DNA from: Stieleria marina | GTDB taxonomy: Bacteria; Planctomycetota; Planctomycetia; Pirellulales; Pirellulaceae | Direction: 5' to 3' | Assembly: GCA_007741555.1 (NCBI GenBank) | Contig: CP036526.1 | Location: forward strand, 5,642,001-5,706,000 | DNA length: 64,000 bases | Shown here: in pieces, positions 1-8,034 of the stretch | Layout: the number at the start of each line of letters is the position of its first letter | Position numbering within the stretch: the stretch's first letter is position 1 | Notes under the pieces: model-generated | The model's database searches: none | What the model was told of the DNA's origin: nothing | What the model saw: only the letters and a program-made list of their open reading frames with translations | Position numbers and translations under genes: made by a program

Positions 1-1905
1 ACCGCTGTCGACCATCGCGCGGCGCACATCCGGACGACTTGCCAACATCATGTCGACCAAATGGGCAGCTTCCTTAAGCGCGTAGTCATTCACCCTGGCA
101 GAACCAACGATGGGGTATCCGCTGGCATCGACGTACTTTGTGTAAAACGGATCGAGCTTTAGTTCTGCGGGAGGTTCCGCCACGCTGTACTGGCCATCAA
201 CGGCCAACTCCTGCCGAGTCACGATCGGAACGTACCCCGCCTCCAATCCCTTGGGTGGAGCGACAATCAACGCGGCATCGATGTCGGCAAGCTGGCCGAT
301 CTTTGGGGCCGGCAGATAGTCACGCTCCTTGGTCCAACTGGCGTGCAACTTCTGAACACGCATCTGAAGTGCTTCACGCTCCGCATCGGTCAGATCAGCA
401 TTCAGCAGGGCCGGTTGATCGGCAAAACGGTACCAAAAATATGTCACTTTACTACCGTCACCGGGATACGCGTAAAAAGGGCCCGCCACAGGACCGGGCG
501 TTTTCCAGCAACTCTCCGGTTCGTCCGGAGTCACGTAAGGTTCTGTGGGCGTGTGCTCCGGAGCCGAGAACCGATGTTCTAGCAGTCCGGTTTCCGCTGG
601 GATGTCTTTGGCGTCGACCACAACCCATTGGGGCTTTCCTTTCTTTCCTGTCGACAAGCGAAAGTACTCCGGTAGCGTCACCAATTTCGCGTCGGCGTCA
701 TGCTTGACAAGTTCATCATTCCAGCTGAAACCGAACGTGTGAGAATCGATCGCGATCGGCGTCGCAAAAGAAGTCCAATCCAACGGAATCTTATCGTCGC
801 GTTTGGTTCCAGGCGGATAGATTTTCCAAGTTGCGCCGCCGCGACCGGGAAACTGATGAACGACTGCCTGTGAAGAGTCAATCTTACCCGAAACCACTTC
901 GCCGCCCGCAAACCAAGACTCAACGCGATCCCATAACGCCTGCTTCTTGTAGGACGTCACTCGGTGAACCACTGCAGAATTACCATCGTCCTTGCGAGGA
1001 AACGATGTCGGTGCAACCCGAGCATACGTAACGCCCGCGCTGTCGGTCGCCTGAACGCTGGGGACGTACTGCGTTTCCATCTGCAACGCGCGATTAGGAT
1101 TCGACGGTCGTGTATCTAAAAACAACTCCGCGACACCAGGGTCTTTTAAACTAGGACGCGTCCAAAAATACGGCGTAAAGAAAGCGGCCGGGCCCTTGAA
1201 ATTTCCGGAGTTCAAAAACAAGGTCCAACTCTGGTTGCCGGTCGGCACGTCTTGCCCCGCCGTGGTCGCCTTGGGTTCGGTCAGCGGGAGCGGCAAGTAC
1301 CCGTAACCAAACAGTTCGCCGGAGGTGCCTTGCTTTAGGTTGACTCCGTCGGGCGGCCACAACAGCCACGGACTCAACTGCGCGACACCGTACTTCCCCT
1401 GAGGCTTGTCCCAATTTCGCCCTTTGCCAGCACCAGGCCCGTTGGCCCACGCACTAAAACTGCGTGCGACACCGCCCATGATGAACTTGGGAGTCTCGGT
1501 TGCAAACCGCGTGTCGCGCCACCACCCCAGCCCGCCTTCGATGTCTGAGTACAGCTTGTCCTCCTTGGATCTGGGAGTGTCATATTGAGCGTGCATCCAC
1601 GTCCCAAACAAACCTGTTTGAAAACGTCGGCCAGGGTACTCGCTTAGCAACGGCCACGCAGCGACGTACATCGAAAACCCAGCGTCATATTCTTTGGGCA
1701 TTTTGTCGTTAGGCACAAGCAAGTAGCCAGCCATTTCGCTAGGCTCAACCACATTGCCGGCAGCTACCGACTGCTCCACCGGCCCATCTGAGACCGGCCC
1801 GCCTGTTTCCGGTCCGCCTGTCTCCAGCTCGTCTGCCATCGCATGATGCGTGGACAGCAAAAAGAGGATGCCAGCACAGAACAAATGAAAAGATCGGTTC
1901 AGCAT
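1..1905 (-). CDS. Secreted protein, C-terminus outside window (partial)
   Basis: An uninterrupted minus-strand reading frame runs from ATG at 1905 to the window edge (635 codons, no stop), so the gene is truncated by the window and not broken. Residues 1-24 form a signal peptide (basic start MLNR, hydrophobic core ending THHAMA). The rest is Trp/Pro/Gly-rich with no membrane segment. The last visible part (KLDPFYTKYVDASGYPIVGS, then NDYALKEAAHLVDMMLASRP) resembles, from memory, planctomycete/verrucomicrobial secreted proteins in which such a segment precedes a metallopeptidase-like HEFAH-type domain; that domain would lie outside the window, so the function is inference. The start was chosen because it directly precedes the signal peptide. 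Its upstream region faces the divergent operon that begins near 2298. Confidence 0.8.
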   Translation of the reverse strand, partial: MLNRSFHLFCAGILFLLSTHHAMADELETGGPETGGPVSDGPVEQSVAAGNVVEPSEMAGYLLVPNDKMPKEYDAGFSMYVAAWPLLSEYPGRRFQTGLFGTWMHAQYDTPRSKEDKLYSDIEGGLGWWRDTRFATETPKFIMGGVARSFSAWANGPGAGKGRNWDKPQGKYGVAQLSPWLLWPPDGVNLKQGTSGELFGYGYLPLPLTEPKATTAGQDVPTGNQSWTLFLNSGNFKGPAAFFTPYFWTRPSLKDPGVAELFLDTRPSNPNRALQMETQYVPSVQATDSAGVTYARVAPTSFPRKDDGNSAVVHRVTSYKKQALWDRVESWFAGGEVVSGKIDSSQAVVHQFPGRGGATWKIYPPGTKRDDKIPLDWTSFATPIAIDSHTFGFSWNDELVKHDADAKLVTLPEYFRLSTGKKGKPQWVVVDAKDIPAETGLLEHRFSAPEHTPTEPYVTPDEPESCWKTPGPVAGPFYAYPGDGSKVTYFWYRFADQPALLNADLTDAEREALQMRVQKLHASWTKERDYLPAPKIGQLADIDAALIVAPPKGLEAGYVPIVTRQELAVDGQYSVAEPPAELKLDPFYTKYVDASGYPIVGSARVNDYALKEAAHLVDMMLASRPDVRRAMVDSG

Positions 1906-2297
1906 CAAGATTCTCAACAAGTTTGCGGACTGGTTTGCGCGCTGCACGCCAGAGGGAATCTAACAGACTCGCTCCAAGTCGTGCCGCCCTGGCGACGAAT
2001 GTCCGGTCGCTAGCGAGCTAGGTCCGCCGGAGTTGGCTGCGCGATATGACGTTATCTCGTTTTGATGTCGCGTCCCGCTCCATTGAGCAATGGTTCCGCA
2101 AAGAAAGGGTTCCGCAAAGAAAGAGATTGTTTTTGGACTTTCTGCCTGGTTTTGCAAGAACTTTTCTGCCAGCCGGTGGTTGTTGGCAAACCCGCTGGAA
2201 TTGGCAAACAGATTTACCGTGACCAACATCCTCGTTCGCCTCCGCAGTAGAATTGTGAGAACTAAACTGAATTCACTTTGCCGGGAGTCTTCCGCTG
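1906..2297. other. Intergenic region between divergent genes
   Basis: 392 bp separating two divergently transcribed genes, so promoters for both should lie here. No convincing -35/-10 pair was found. A 16-bp unit GGTTCCGCAAAGAAAG occurs twice in tandem around 2092-2123. A GGGAG at 2283-2287 lies 10 nt before the TTG proposed as the next gene start. No RNA gene or mobile element is seen. Confidence 0.5.
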
Positions 2298-5081
2298 TTG
2301 TCGTCCCCGTTCCTCTGTCGCCCGCGACAAACGTCTCCGCTTCTTCAACAAACGACTCGGTTCGCGGGGATCGCGCTGCTTGTATTTTGCATGGCCGGCT
2401 TGTGCGGAACGATCGCAAGTGCAGCCGAATACACTAGCACTCGCTCCCTGTTTCTTGCCGGCAAATACGAAGACGCGGAGAAACTTGCGGGTGAAGAAGT
2501 AGAACGTGGAATCTGGAACGAGCGGTGGCCTCGACTGTTGATTCGATGCCAATTGGAACAAGGCAAATATGCCGAAGCGTTGGCGACGTATGACGCCGCG
2601 ATCAAGCGTTACCCGACCAGCCTGACATTGCGAATGCTGGGCTTGGACGTGATTCGGCGAAACAACTTGATTGATCGATCTCGCGAAGAGTACGCAAAAA
2701 TCCTACAGCTGCTTCAGGGATCAGCTGCCCGATTCGCCAGTCGCGACAACTTGATCGCCGCCGGTCGTTACTTTGAAACCAAGGGCGAAGACGCGAGACA
2801 AATCTTGCGACTCTTTTACGACCGAGTTCGTGACGCGGACCCCAATTTTTTGGAAGCGTACATCGCAACCGCCGAACTTGCCCTGACCAAGGGTGATTTC
2901 AAAGTGGCCGCCGAAACACTTCAAGCCGCCGAACGCATCGACGCCAGCGATCCCCGCACCGCTTACTTGCTCGCTCGCGCTTTTGAGTCCTCCGATTCGC
3001 AGCGATCCAAAGAATCGCTTCAGCGGGCACTCAAACTGAACCCCAATCATTCGCTCAGTTTGTTGATGCTGGCCGAAAACATGATCGACGCTGAAGCTTA
3101 CGACGACGCGGACGCAATGATCGATTCGATGTTGAAGATCAATCCAAAATCGTCCCAAGCAATCGCATTGCAAGCCGTACTGGCTCACCTGCGAGGCGAC
3201 TACGAAGCAGAAAAACAATTTCGCGACAAAGCTCTGGAATCCTGGAGCCGCGATCCGGAAGTCGATCACCGTATTGGGCGGATGCTGTCGCAGAAATACC
3301 GATTTACCGAAGGCGCGGAGTATCAACGAAAGGCGTTGACGTTTTCCCCCAAACATGTCGGAGCCAGTTTTCAGTTGGCTCAGGACTTATTGCGTTTGGG
3401 CGACGAAGACATTGGCTGGCAACTTGCCCAATCCGTGGCCGACGAAGACGAATACAACGTGGTTGCGCACAACTTGATCACTCTGCATGATCGCATCAAA
3501 CAGTTCAGCACCATCGACGCCAACGAGATTTATGTTCGCATGGATCCGCGTGAATCGGCAATTTACGGCGCCGATGTTTTGGAATTACTGAGCGAAGCGA
3601 GGGAACAACTTTGCGAGAAATACGACGTGGTGCCCGGTGGGCCGGTCGTCGTCGAAATTTTTCCGGAGCAAAAGGATTTTGCGATCCGCACGTTTGGACT
3701 TCCAGGTGGTGCAGGATTCTTGGGCGTCTGTTTTGGGCGCGTGATCACAGCGAATAGTCCGGTGTCTCAGGGCGAACGTCCTGCCAATTGGAAGAGTGTT
3801 TTGTGGCACGAATTTTGTCACGTGGTCACGCTAGAGAAAACCAAGAACCGTATGCCGCGATGGCTTAGCGAAGGCATTTCGGTTTACGAAGAATGTCAAC
3901 GCGACGCGTCTTGGGGCGAATCAATGACGCCGGCTTATCGCGAGATGCTGCTGAGCGAAGACTTGACGCCAGTCAGCAAACTGAGCGGAGCATTTCTTAG
4001 CCCACCGTCCCCGATCCACCTACAGTTTGCATACTACGAATCATCACTGGTGGTTGAATTTCTGATCGAAGAACACGGCTTGGACAAACTCAAACTGGTG
4101 CTCGTTGACTTGGGCGGCGGCCTGCCGATCAACGACGCGTTGGCTCGGCACATGGGATCGCTCAATCGACTGGACAGTCAGTTTGACCAATACGCGAAAA
4201 AAATTGCTGCGGACTTTGGTGCCAAGGCGGACTGGTCGCGAGACGCCTTCCCCGAAAAGCCGACTTACGAACAACTGCAGGCTTGGGTCGACGCAAACCC
4301 CGACAATTTCTGGGGACGACAAACGCTAGCCACGATGTTACTTCGCCGCAAAGATTTTGCCGCCGCCAAAACGCACCTCGAACATTTGGTTTCGCTGGAA
4401 ACCACCACGGGAGCGACCGGCGGCGTTCTGGAAATGCTGGCGAGCGTTTATCGACTGCTTGATGAAGACGAAAACGAAAAGGCGACGCTTGAAAAAATCG
4501 TTGGACTCTCCAGCAACGCGCTTCCCGCTCTGCGGCGACTGGTCGAAATCTCGACCAAGGCCAGCGATTGGCAAGCAGTAGATCGTTACGGAAAAAACAT
4601 CTTGTCCATCAATCCGATGTTGCCACTGGGACAGCAGGCGTTTTCACGAGCAGCCGAGGAGCTGGAGCAACCTGAAAACGCTGTTCGTGCGTTGGAGGCG
4701 ATGCAGCAGATGGAGCCGATCGACCCGGCTGGATTGAATTACCGTTTGGCCAATGCCCTGCACAATCTAGGACAATCGGACAAAGCAAAGAAACACGTCC
4801 TCGCGGCACTTGAGGAAGCCCCCCGGTACCGTGACGCTCATCGGCTGCTATTGAAAATCGTCGAAGACGCCAGCACAGCCGCTGAAGCTGAACCCGATGC
4901 AAAGCCAGATGCAATCAACGACGCGAGCGAAAAGCCACAAGACGAAAAGCCACAACACATCGACGCCCCGCAGAAATCGAGTGAACCACCGGCGCCGGAT
5001 GATTCGCAAGCTGCCCGCGATCAAGCTGCCCGCGATCAAGCTGCCCGCGATCAAGCTTCCCGCGCTGAGGTCCAAGAATGA
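2298..5081 (+). CDS. TPR protein with gluzincin (peptidase MA-like) domain
   Basis: 927 residues. After an N-terminal region with a hydrophobic signal sequence (about residues 22-42, ending IASAAE) come tetratricopeptide-like helices, a central zinc-peptidase-like domain and further TPRs. The domain shows a HExxH motif at 504-508 (HEFCH) and a downstream Glu at 525 in RWLSEGISVYEE, the gluzincin pattern. The C-terminal tail (about 850-927) is low-complexity, with AARDQ repeated. The start is uncertain: TTG at 2298 preceded by GGGAG fits the signal peptide; the first ATG (residue 33) would cut the hydrophobic core. Its stop overlaps the next start by 4 nt, making it the first gene of the MoxR-centred operon. 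Peptidase activity is inferred from motif residues; the substrate is unknown. It is probably exported and may act at the envelope. Confidence 0.85.
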   Translation: MSSPFLCRPRQTSPLLQQTTRFAGIALLVFCMAGLCGTIASAAEYTSTRSLFLAGKYEDAEKLAGEEVERGIWNERWPRLLIRCQLEQGKYAEALATYDAAIKRYPTSLTLRMLGLDVIRRNNLIDRSREEYAKILQLLQGSAARFASRDNLIAAGRYFETKGEDARQILRLFYDRVRDADPNFLEAYIATAELALTKGDFKVAAETLQAAERIDASDPRTAYLLARAFESSDSQRSKESLQRALKLNPNHSLSLLMLAENMIDAEAYDDADAMIDSMLKINPKSSQAIALQAVLAHLRGDYEAEKQFRDKALESWSRDPEVDHRIGRMLSQKYRFTEGAEYQRKALTFSPKHVGASFQLAQDLLRLGDEDIGWQLAQSVADEDEYNVVAHNLITLHDRIKQFSTIDANEIYVRMDPRESAIYGADVLELLSEAREQLCEKYDVVPGGPVVVEIFPEQKDFAIRTFGLPGGAGFLGVCFGRVITANSPVSQGERPANWKSVLWHEFCHVVTLEKTKNRMPRWLSEGISVYEECQRDASWGESMTPAYREMLLSEDLTPVSKLSGAFLSPPSPIHLQFAYYESSLVVEFLIEEHGLDKLKLVLVDLGGGLPINDALARHMGSLNRLDSQFDQYAKKIAADFGAKADWSRDAFPEKPTYEQLQAWVDANPDNFWGRQTLATMLLRRKDFAAAKTHLEHLVSLETTTGATGGVLEMLASVYRLLDEDENEKATLEKIVGLSSNALPALRRLVEISTKASDWQAVDRYGKNILSINPMLPLGQQAFSRAAEELEQPENAVRALEAMQQMEPIDPAGLNYRLANALHNLGQSDKAKKHVLAALEEAPRYRDAHRLLLKIVEDASTAAEAEPDAKPDAINDASEKPQDEKPQHIDAPQKSSEPPAPDDSQAARDQAARDQAARDQASRAEVQE
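5007..5066 (+). repeat. 15-bp tandem repeat, about 4 units, in coding sequence
   Basis: The unit CAAGCTGCCCGCGAT occurs exactly three times (5007-5021, 5022-5036, 5037-5051), followed by a degenerate fourth copy. It encodes QAARD repeats in the C-terminal tail of the TPR/gluzincin protein. The unit length is a multiple of 3, so copy-number change keeps the frame. Confidence 0.9.
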
Positions 5082-5944
5082 GGCTCTTACGTATCTTCAC
5101 GGCCAAACCGCCTCGGGCTTGGGTTTTGGCGATCCTATTCTGCTTTGTTTGCGGCGGTGCTTTCGCACAGCGTCGCGGATGGTGGCGAAATCGTGACATC
5201 AGCGAAGACCGACGCGGGGTCCCCAAGTGGGACGTCAAGGAAGGTTTTCCCGGAGACTTGTTTACGTTCGCTCGGATTCGCTACGAATCTTGGGGTGGGC
5301 GTGGCGGCGGTGGCGGCTGGGCGACGGATTACCCCGACAGTGATTTGAATTTTTCACTGCGGCTGCAACAGCTCACTTCCCTGAAAGTTAATCCGGATCC
5401 GGTCGTCATCGAACTGACCGACCCCAAACTGTTTGACTACCCCTTCATCTACATCATCGAACCGGGCAGCTTGGTATTTAACGATGATGAAGTCGCTGCG
5501 CTTCGCAGGTATTGCCTGAACGGAGGTTTTTTGATGGTCGACGATTTCTGGGGCGATTCACAATACGAAAACATGCGACACGAACTCAAACGCGTCTTTC
5601 CCGATCGCGATCCGTTTGAAGTCCCCTTGGAGCACGAGATTTTTCACAATGTCTACCAGATGAAAGAGAAACCGCAGGTGCCGGCCATCAACGCTGCACG
5701 GCGTGGTTTCAATGGCGAAGTCGGTTCGTACGAACGGTCTCGCGACGGAAGTGACACTAGCGTGGCGCACTACCGGGCGATCACCGACGACAAAGGCCGC
5801 ATCATGGTTTTCATTTGCCACAACACGGACCTGGGTGACGGCTGGGAACGCGAAGGCGAAGACCAATGGTACTTTGAAGAATTTTCAGTCAAGAAGGCCT
5901 ACCCCATGGGCATCAACATCGTGACGTATGCAATGACCCACTAG
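5078..5944 (+). CDS. DUF4159 family exported protein
   Basis: 288 residues with a signal peptide (MRLLRIFTAKPPRAW then a hydrophobic run ending GGAFAQ). The mature protein matches the DUF4159 pattern as I know it: a DLNFSLRLQQLTSLKV segment, then IELTDPKLFDYPFIYIIEPG, and a GGFLMVDDFWG stretch resembling a Rossmann/GATase-like fold with an acidic loop. The enzymatic role of the family is not established. The ATG overlaps the previous stop (ATGA at 5078-5081) and GAGG lies 7 nt upstream, which supports both the start and translational coupling. A Gly/Trp-rich segment near residues 60-75 is unusual. DUF4159 genes commonly sit next to MoxR/DUF58/VWA genes, as here. Confidence 0.85.
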   Translation: MRLLRIFTAKPPRAWVLAILFCFVCGGAFAQRRGWWRNRDISEDRRGVPKWDVKEGFPGDLFTFARIRYESWGGRGGGGGWATDYPDSDLNFSLRLQQLTSLKVNPDPVVIELTDPKLFDYPFIYIIEPGSLVFNDDEVAALRRYCLNGGFLMVDDFWGDSQYENMRHELKRVFPDRDPFEVPLEHEIFHNVYQMKEKPQVPAINAARRGFNGEVGSYERSRDGSDTSVAHYRAITDDKGRIMVFICHNTDLGDGWEREGEDQWYFEEFSVKKAYPMGINIVTYAMTH

Positions 5945-6017
5945 CGTTCAACTTTGAATTCGCAACCAGTCGCTGCCAACCCAACCCCCTTCCATCACAC
6001 ACCAACCTTTGCTGCCC

Positions 6018-7022
6018 ATGTCTAACGAAACCATGTCCGTCGAAGAAGAAGCTCGCGCGGTTGAGCAGATTCGTGAAGGACGCGATAAAATCTACCAAGA
6101 GCTTTCCAAAGTCATCGTCGGTCAGCACGAAGTCATCGAACAGCTGCTGATCAGTTTGATGGCCGGCGGTCACTGTTTGATCACCGGGGCACCGGGCTTG
6201 GCAAAGACGCTTTTGGTCAGCAGTGTGTCGAAAATCTTCCACCTCAATTTTCAACGTATCCAGTTTACGCCCGACTTGATGCCAGCCGACATCACCGGCA
6301 CAGAAATCTTAGAAGAAGCCGGTGACGGAAAACGAACGATGGCGTTCGTCAAAGGCCCCGTGTTTGCCAATGTAATCCTGGCCGACGAGATCAACCGAAC
6401 GCCACCGAAAACGCAAGCAGCTCTCCTAGAAGCAATGCAGGAGCACCAGGTCACCGCGGCCGGTCGACGCTACGAACTGGAGGAACCCTTTTTCGTTTTG
6501 GCGACGCAGAACCCGATTGAGATGGAAGGCACGTATCCGTTGCCGGAAGCCCAGCTGGATCGATTCATGTTCAACGTCCTAATCGATTACTTGCCGCCCA
6601 AAGACGAACTGGAGGTCGTAATGAAAACAACCTCAACGCGATCGGAACCCATCGAGGCGCAGTTTACCGGCGAAGACGTTTTGCGGTTCCACGAAGCGGT
6701 CCGCAAAGTCCCCGTCGCTGAAGAAGTTGGTGCGTTTGCCGTCAAACTGGTAGGTGCGACTCGGCCAGGACGCGAAGGCACGCCGGAGTTTATCAACCAA
6801 TGGGTTAGCTGGGGCGCAGGTCTCCGCGCCGCGCAAACGCTTGTCCTAGGCGGCAAAGCCAGAGCACTCCTCAACGGCAACGCTCACGTCAGCATGGACG
6901 ACATCAAAGCCCTGGCCCATCCAACACTTCGTCACCGCGTGCTGCTCAGCTACAAGGCGGAAGCCGAAGGCATCACGATCGAAGATGTCGTGGACCGCTT
7001 GTTGACCGAAGTATCTAACTAA
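6018..7022 (+). CDS. MoxR-family AAA+ ATPase
   Basis: 334 residues. Walker A is GAPGLAKT at 57-64; Walker B is VILADEINR with Asp-Glu at 123-124; a sensor-1-like stretch LATQNPIEMEGTYPLPEAQL follows and an AAA lid domain (AAA_lid_2) fills the C-terminus. MoxR ATPases act as chaperone-like remodelers, usually with the DUF58 and VWA proteins encoded beside them, and are thought to mature or activate envelope or metal-dependent complexes. ATG 6018 was preferred over a TTG 9 nt earlier because MSNE is a normal MoxR start; no clear Shine-Dalgarno is visible. It lies 73 bp after the DUF4159 gene and 13 bp before the DUF58 gene. Confidence 0.95.
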   Translation: MSNETMSVEEEARAVEQIREGRDKIYQELSKVIVGQHEVIEQLLISLMAGGHCLITGAPGLAKTLLVSSVSKIFHLNFQRIQFTPDLMPADITGTEILEEAGDGKRTMAFVKGPVFANVILADEINRTPPKTQAALLEAMQEHQVTAAGRRYELEEPFFVLATQNPIEMEGTYPLPEAQLDRFMFNVLIDYLPPKDELEVVMKTTSTRSEPIEAQFTGEDVLRFHEAVRKVPVAEEVGAFAVKLVGATRPGREGTPEFINQWVSWGAGLRAAQTLVLGGKARALLNGNAHVSMDDIKALAHPTLRHRVLLSYKAEAEGITIEDVVDRLLTEVSN

Positions 7023-7035
7023 CCGAGCCCGCCCA

Positions 7036-8034
7036 ATGCCCACTTCAGGCGACCAATCCGCAGGCCGACGGAATCCTGATGACAGGAAACCCAACGCAAA
7101 CGTTGATTCGACATCCATCATGCGAATCAAGAATCTGCAGTTGCGCGCCAAGATGATCGTGCACGGTTTTTACAACGGCCTGCACCGAAGCCCCATCCAC
7201 GGATCATCGGTCGAATTCAGCGAATACCGACCGTATAGCGTCGGCGACGATTTGCGAGGCTTAGACTGGAAACGTTATGCACGAAGCGATCGTTACTTCA
7301 TCAAAAAGTTCGAGGACGAAACGAACCGACGCTGCTATTTGGTCGTCGACCAGAGCAAATCGATGGGCTACGGTTCCTTGGAATATACCAAGATCGAGTA
7401 CGCGCGAACCATCGCTGCAACGATCGCACATTTCCTGATGCTGCAACGCGACAATGTTGGGCTGCTAACGTTTGACGAAGAAATCGGCGACTACATCAGT
7501 GCTCAAACACGCGTGGGTCACTTTCATCACCTGCTCGTTGCGCTCTCGCGACCACTCCAAGGCAAGGGCACCGACATTGATGCGCCGCTGCGCCAGATCG
7601 CTGGATTGATTCGTCGACGCGGGTTGGTGATTTTGATTTCCGATTTGCTGACGTCTATCCAAACGTTGCAAACAAATTTGGCCTACCTGCGATCGCGGGG
7701 GCACGAAGTCGTGATCCTACGTGTTTTGGACCCGGCCGAATTTGATTTTCAAATCGACAAGCCCAGCATGGTGCTGGACGTGGAATCTGGTCGCGAAATC
7801 TACATTGACCCCGACGCCGCCCGACAAGATTACCAAACCAAATTCAACGAACATCGCCAGCAACTCGGCGACGTTTGCGATTCACTGGGTGTGGATCACT
7901 ACGAAATATCCACCGACGATTCGATGGACGACGCCTTGTTTCATATCGTCGATGCCCAGTCGCGACGCGGAAAGTCGACCGCCCGTGGCGGCATGCTGGT
8001 CGGCGCAGCCAAAGCAGCGGGAGGCCAACCATGA
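7036..8034 (+). CDS. DUF58 domain protein (VWA-like, MoxR partner)
   Basis: 332 residues, soluble, with no signal peptide. The DUF58 signature is clear: SVEFSEYRPYSVGDDLRGLD followed by WKRYARSDRYFIKKFEDETN. A von Willebrand A fold follows, with a MIDAS-like DQSKS motif (Asp105, Ser107, Ser109), so a bound divalent metal is likely. DUF58 proteins are regular partners of MoxR ATPases; the biochemical role is not settled. The stop overlaps the next start by 4 nt (ATGA at 8031-8034), implying coupled translation with the BatA-like protein. The first 30 residues are polar and probably disordered. Confidence 0.93.
   Translation: MPTSGDQSAGRRNPDDRKPNANVDSTSIMRIKNLQLRAKMIVHGFYNGLHRSPIHGSSVEFSEYRPYSVGDDLRGLDWKRYARSDRYFIKKFEDETNRRCYLVVDQSKSMGYGSLEYTKIEYARTIAATIAHFLMLQRDNVGLLTFDEEIGDYISAQTRVGHFHHLLVALSRPLQGKGTDIDAPLRQIAGLIRRRGLVILISDLLTSIQTLQTNLAYLRSRGHEVVILRVLDPAEFDFQIDKPSMVLDVESGREIYIDPDAARQDYQTKFNEHRQQLGDVCDSLGVDHYEISTDDSMDDALFHIVDAQSRRGKSTARGGMLVGAAKAAGGQP

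Noticed and set aside
5007-5066. CRISPR-like array
   Set aside because: Repeats are contiguous 15-bp units without spacers and lie inside a gene.
7875-8030. Upstream extension of the BatA-like protein
   Set aside because: It would overlap the DUF58 gene by over 150 bp; ATG 8031 with the ATGA overlap and the canonical BatA N-terminus is far better.
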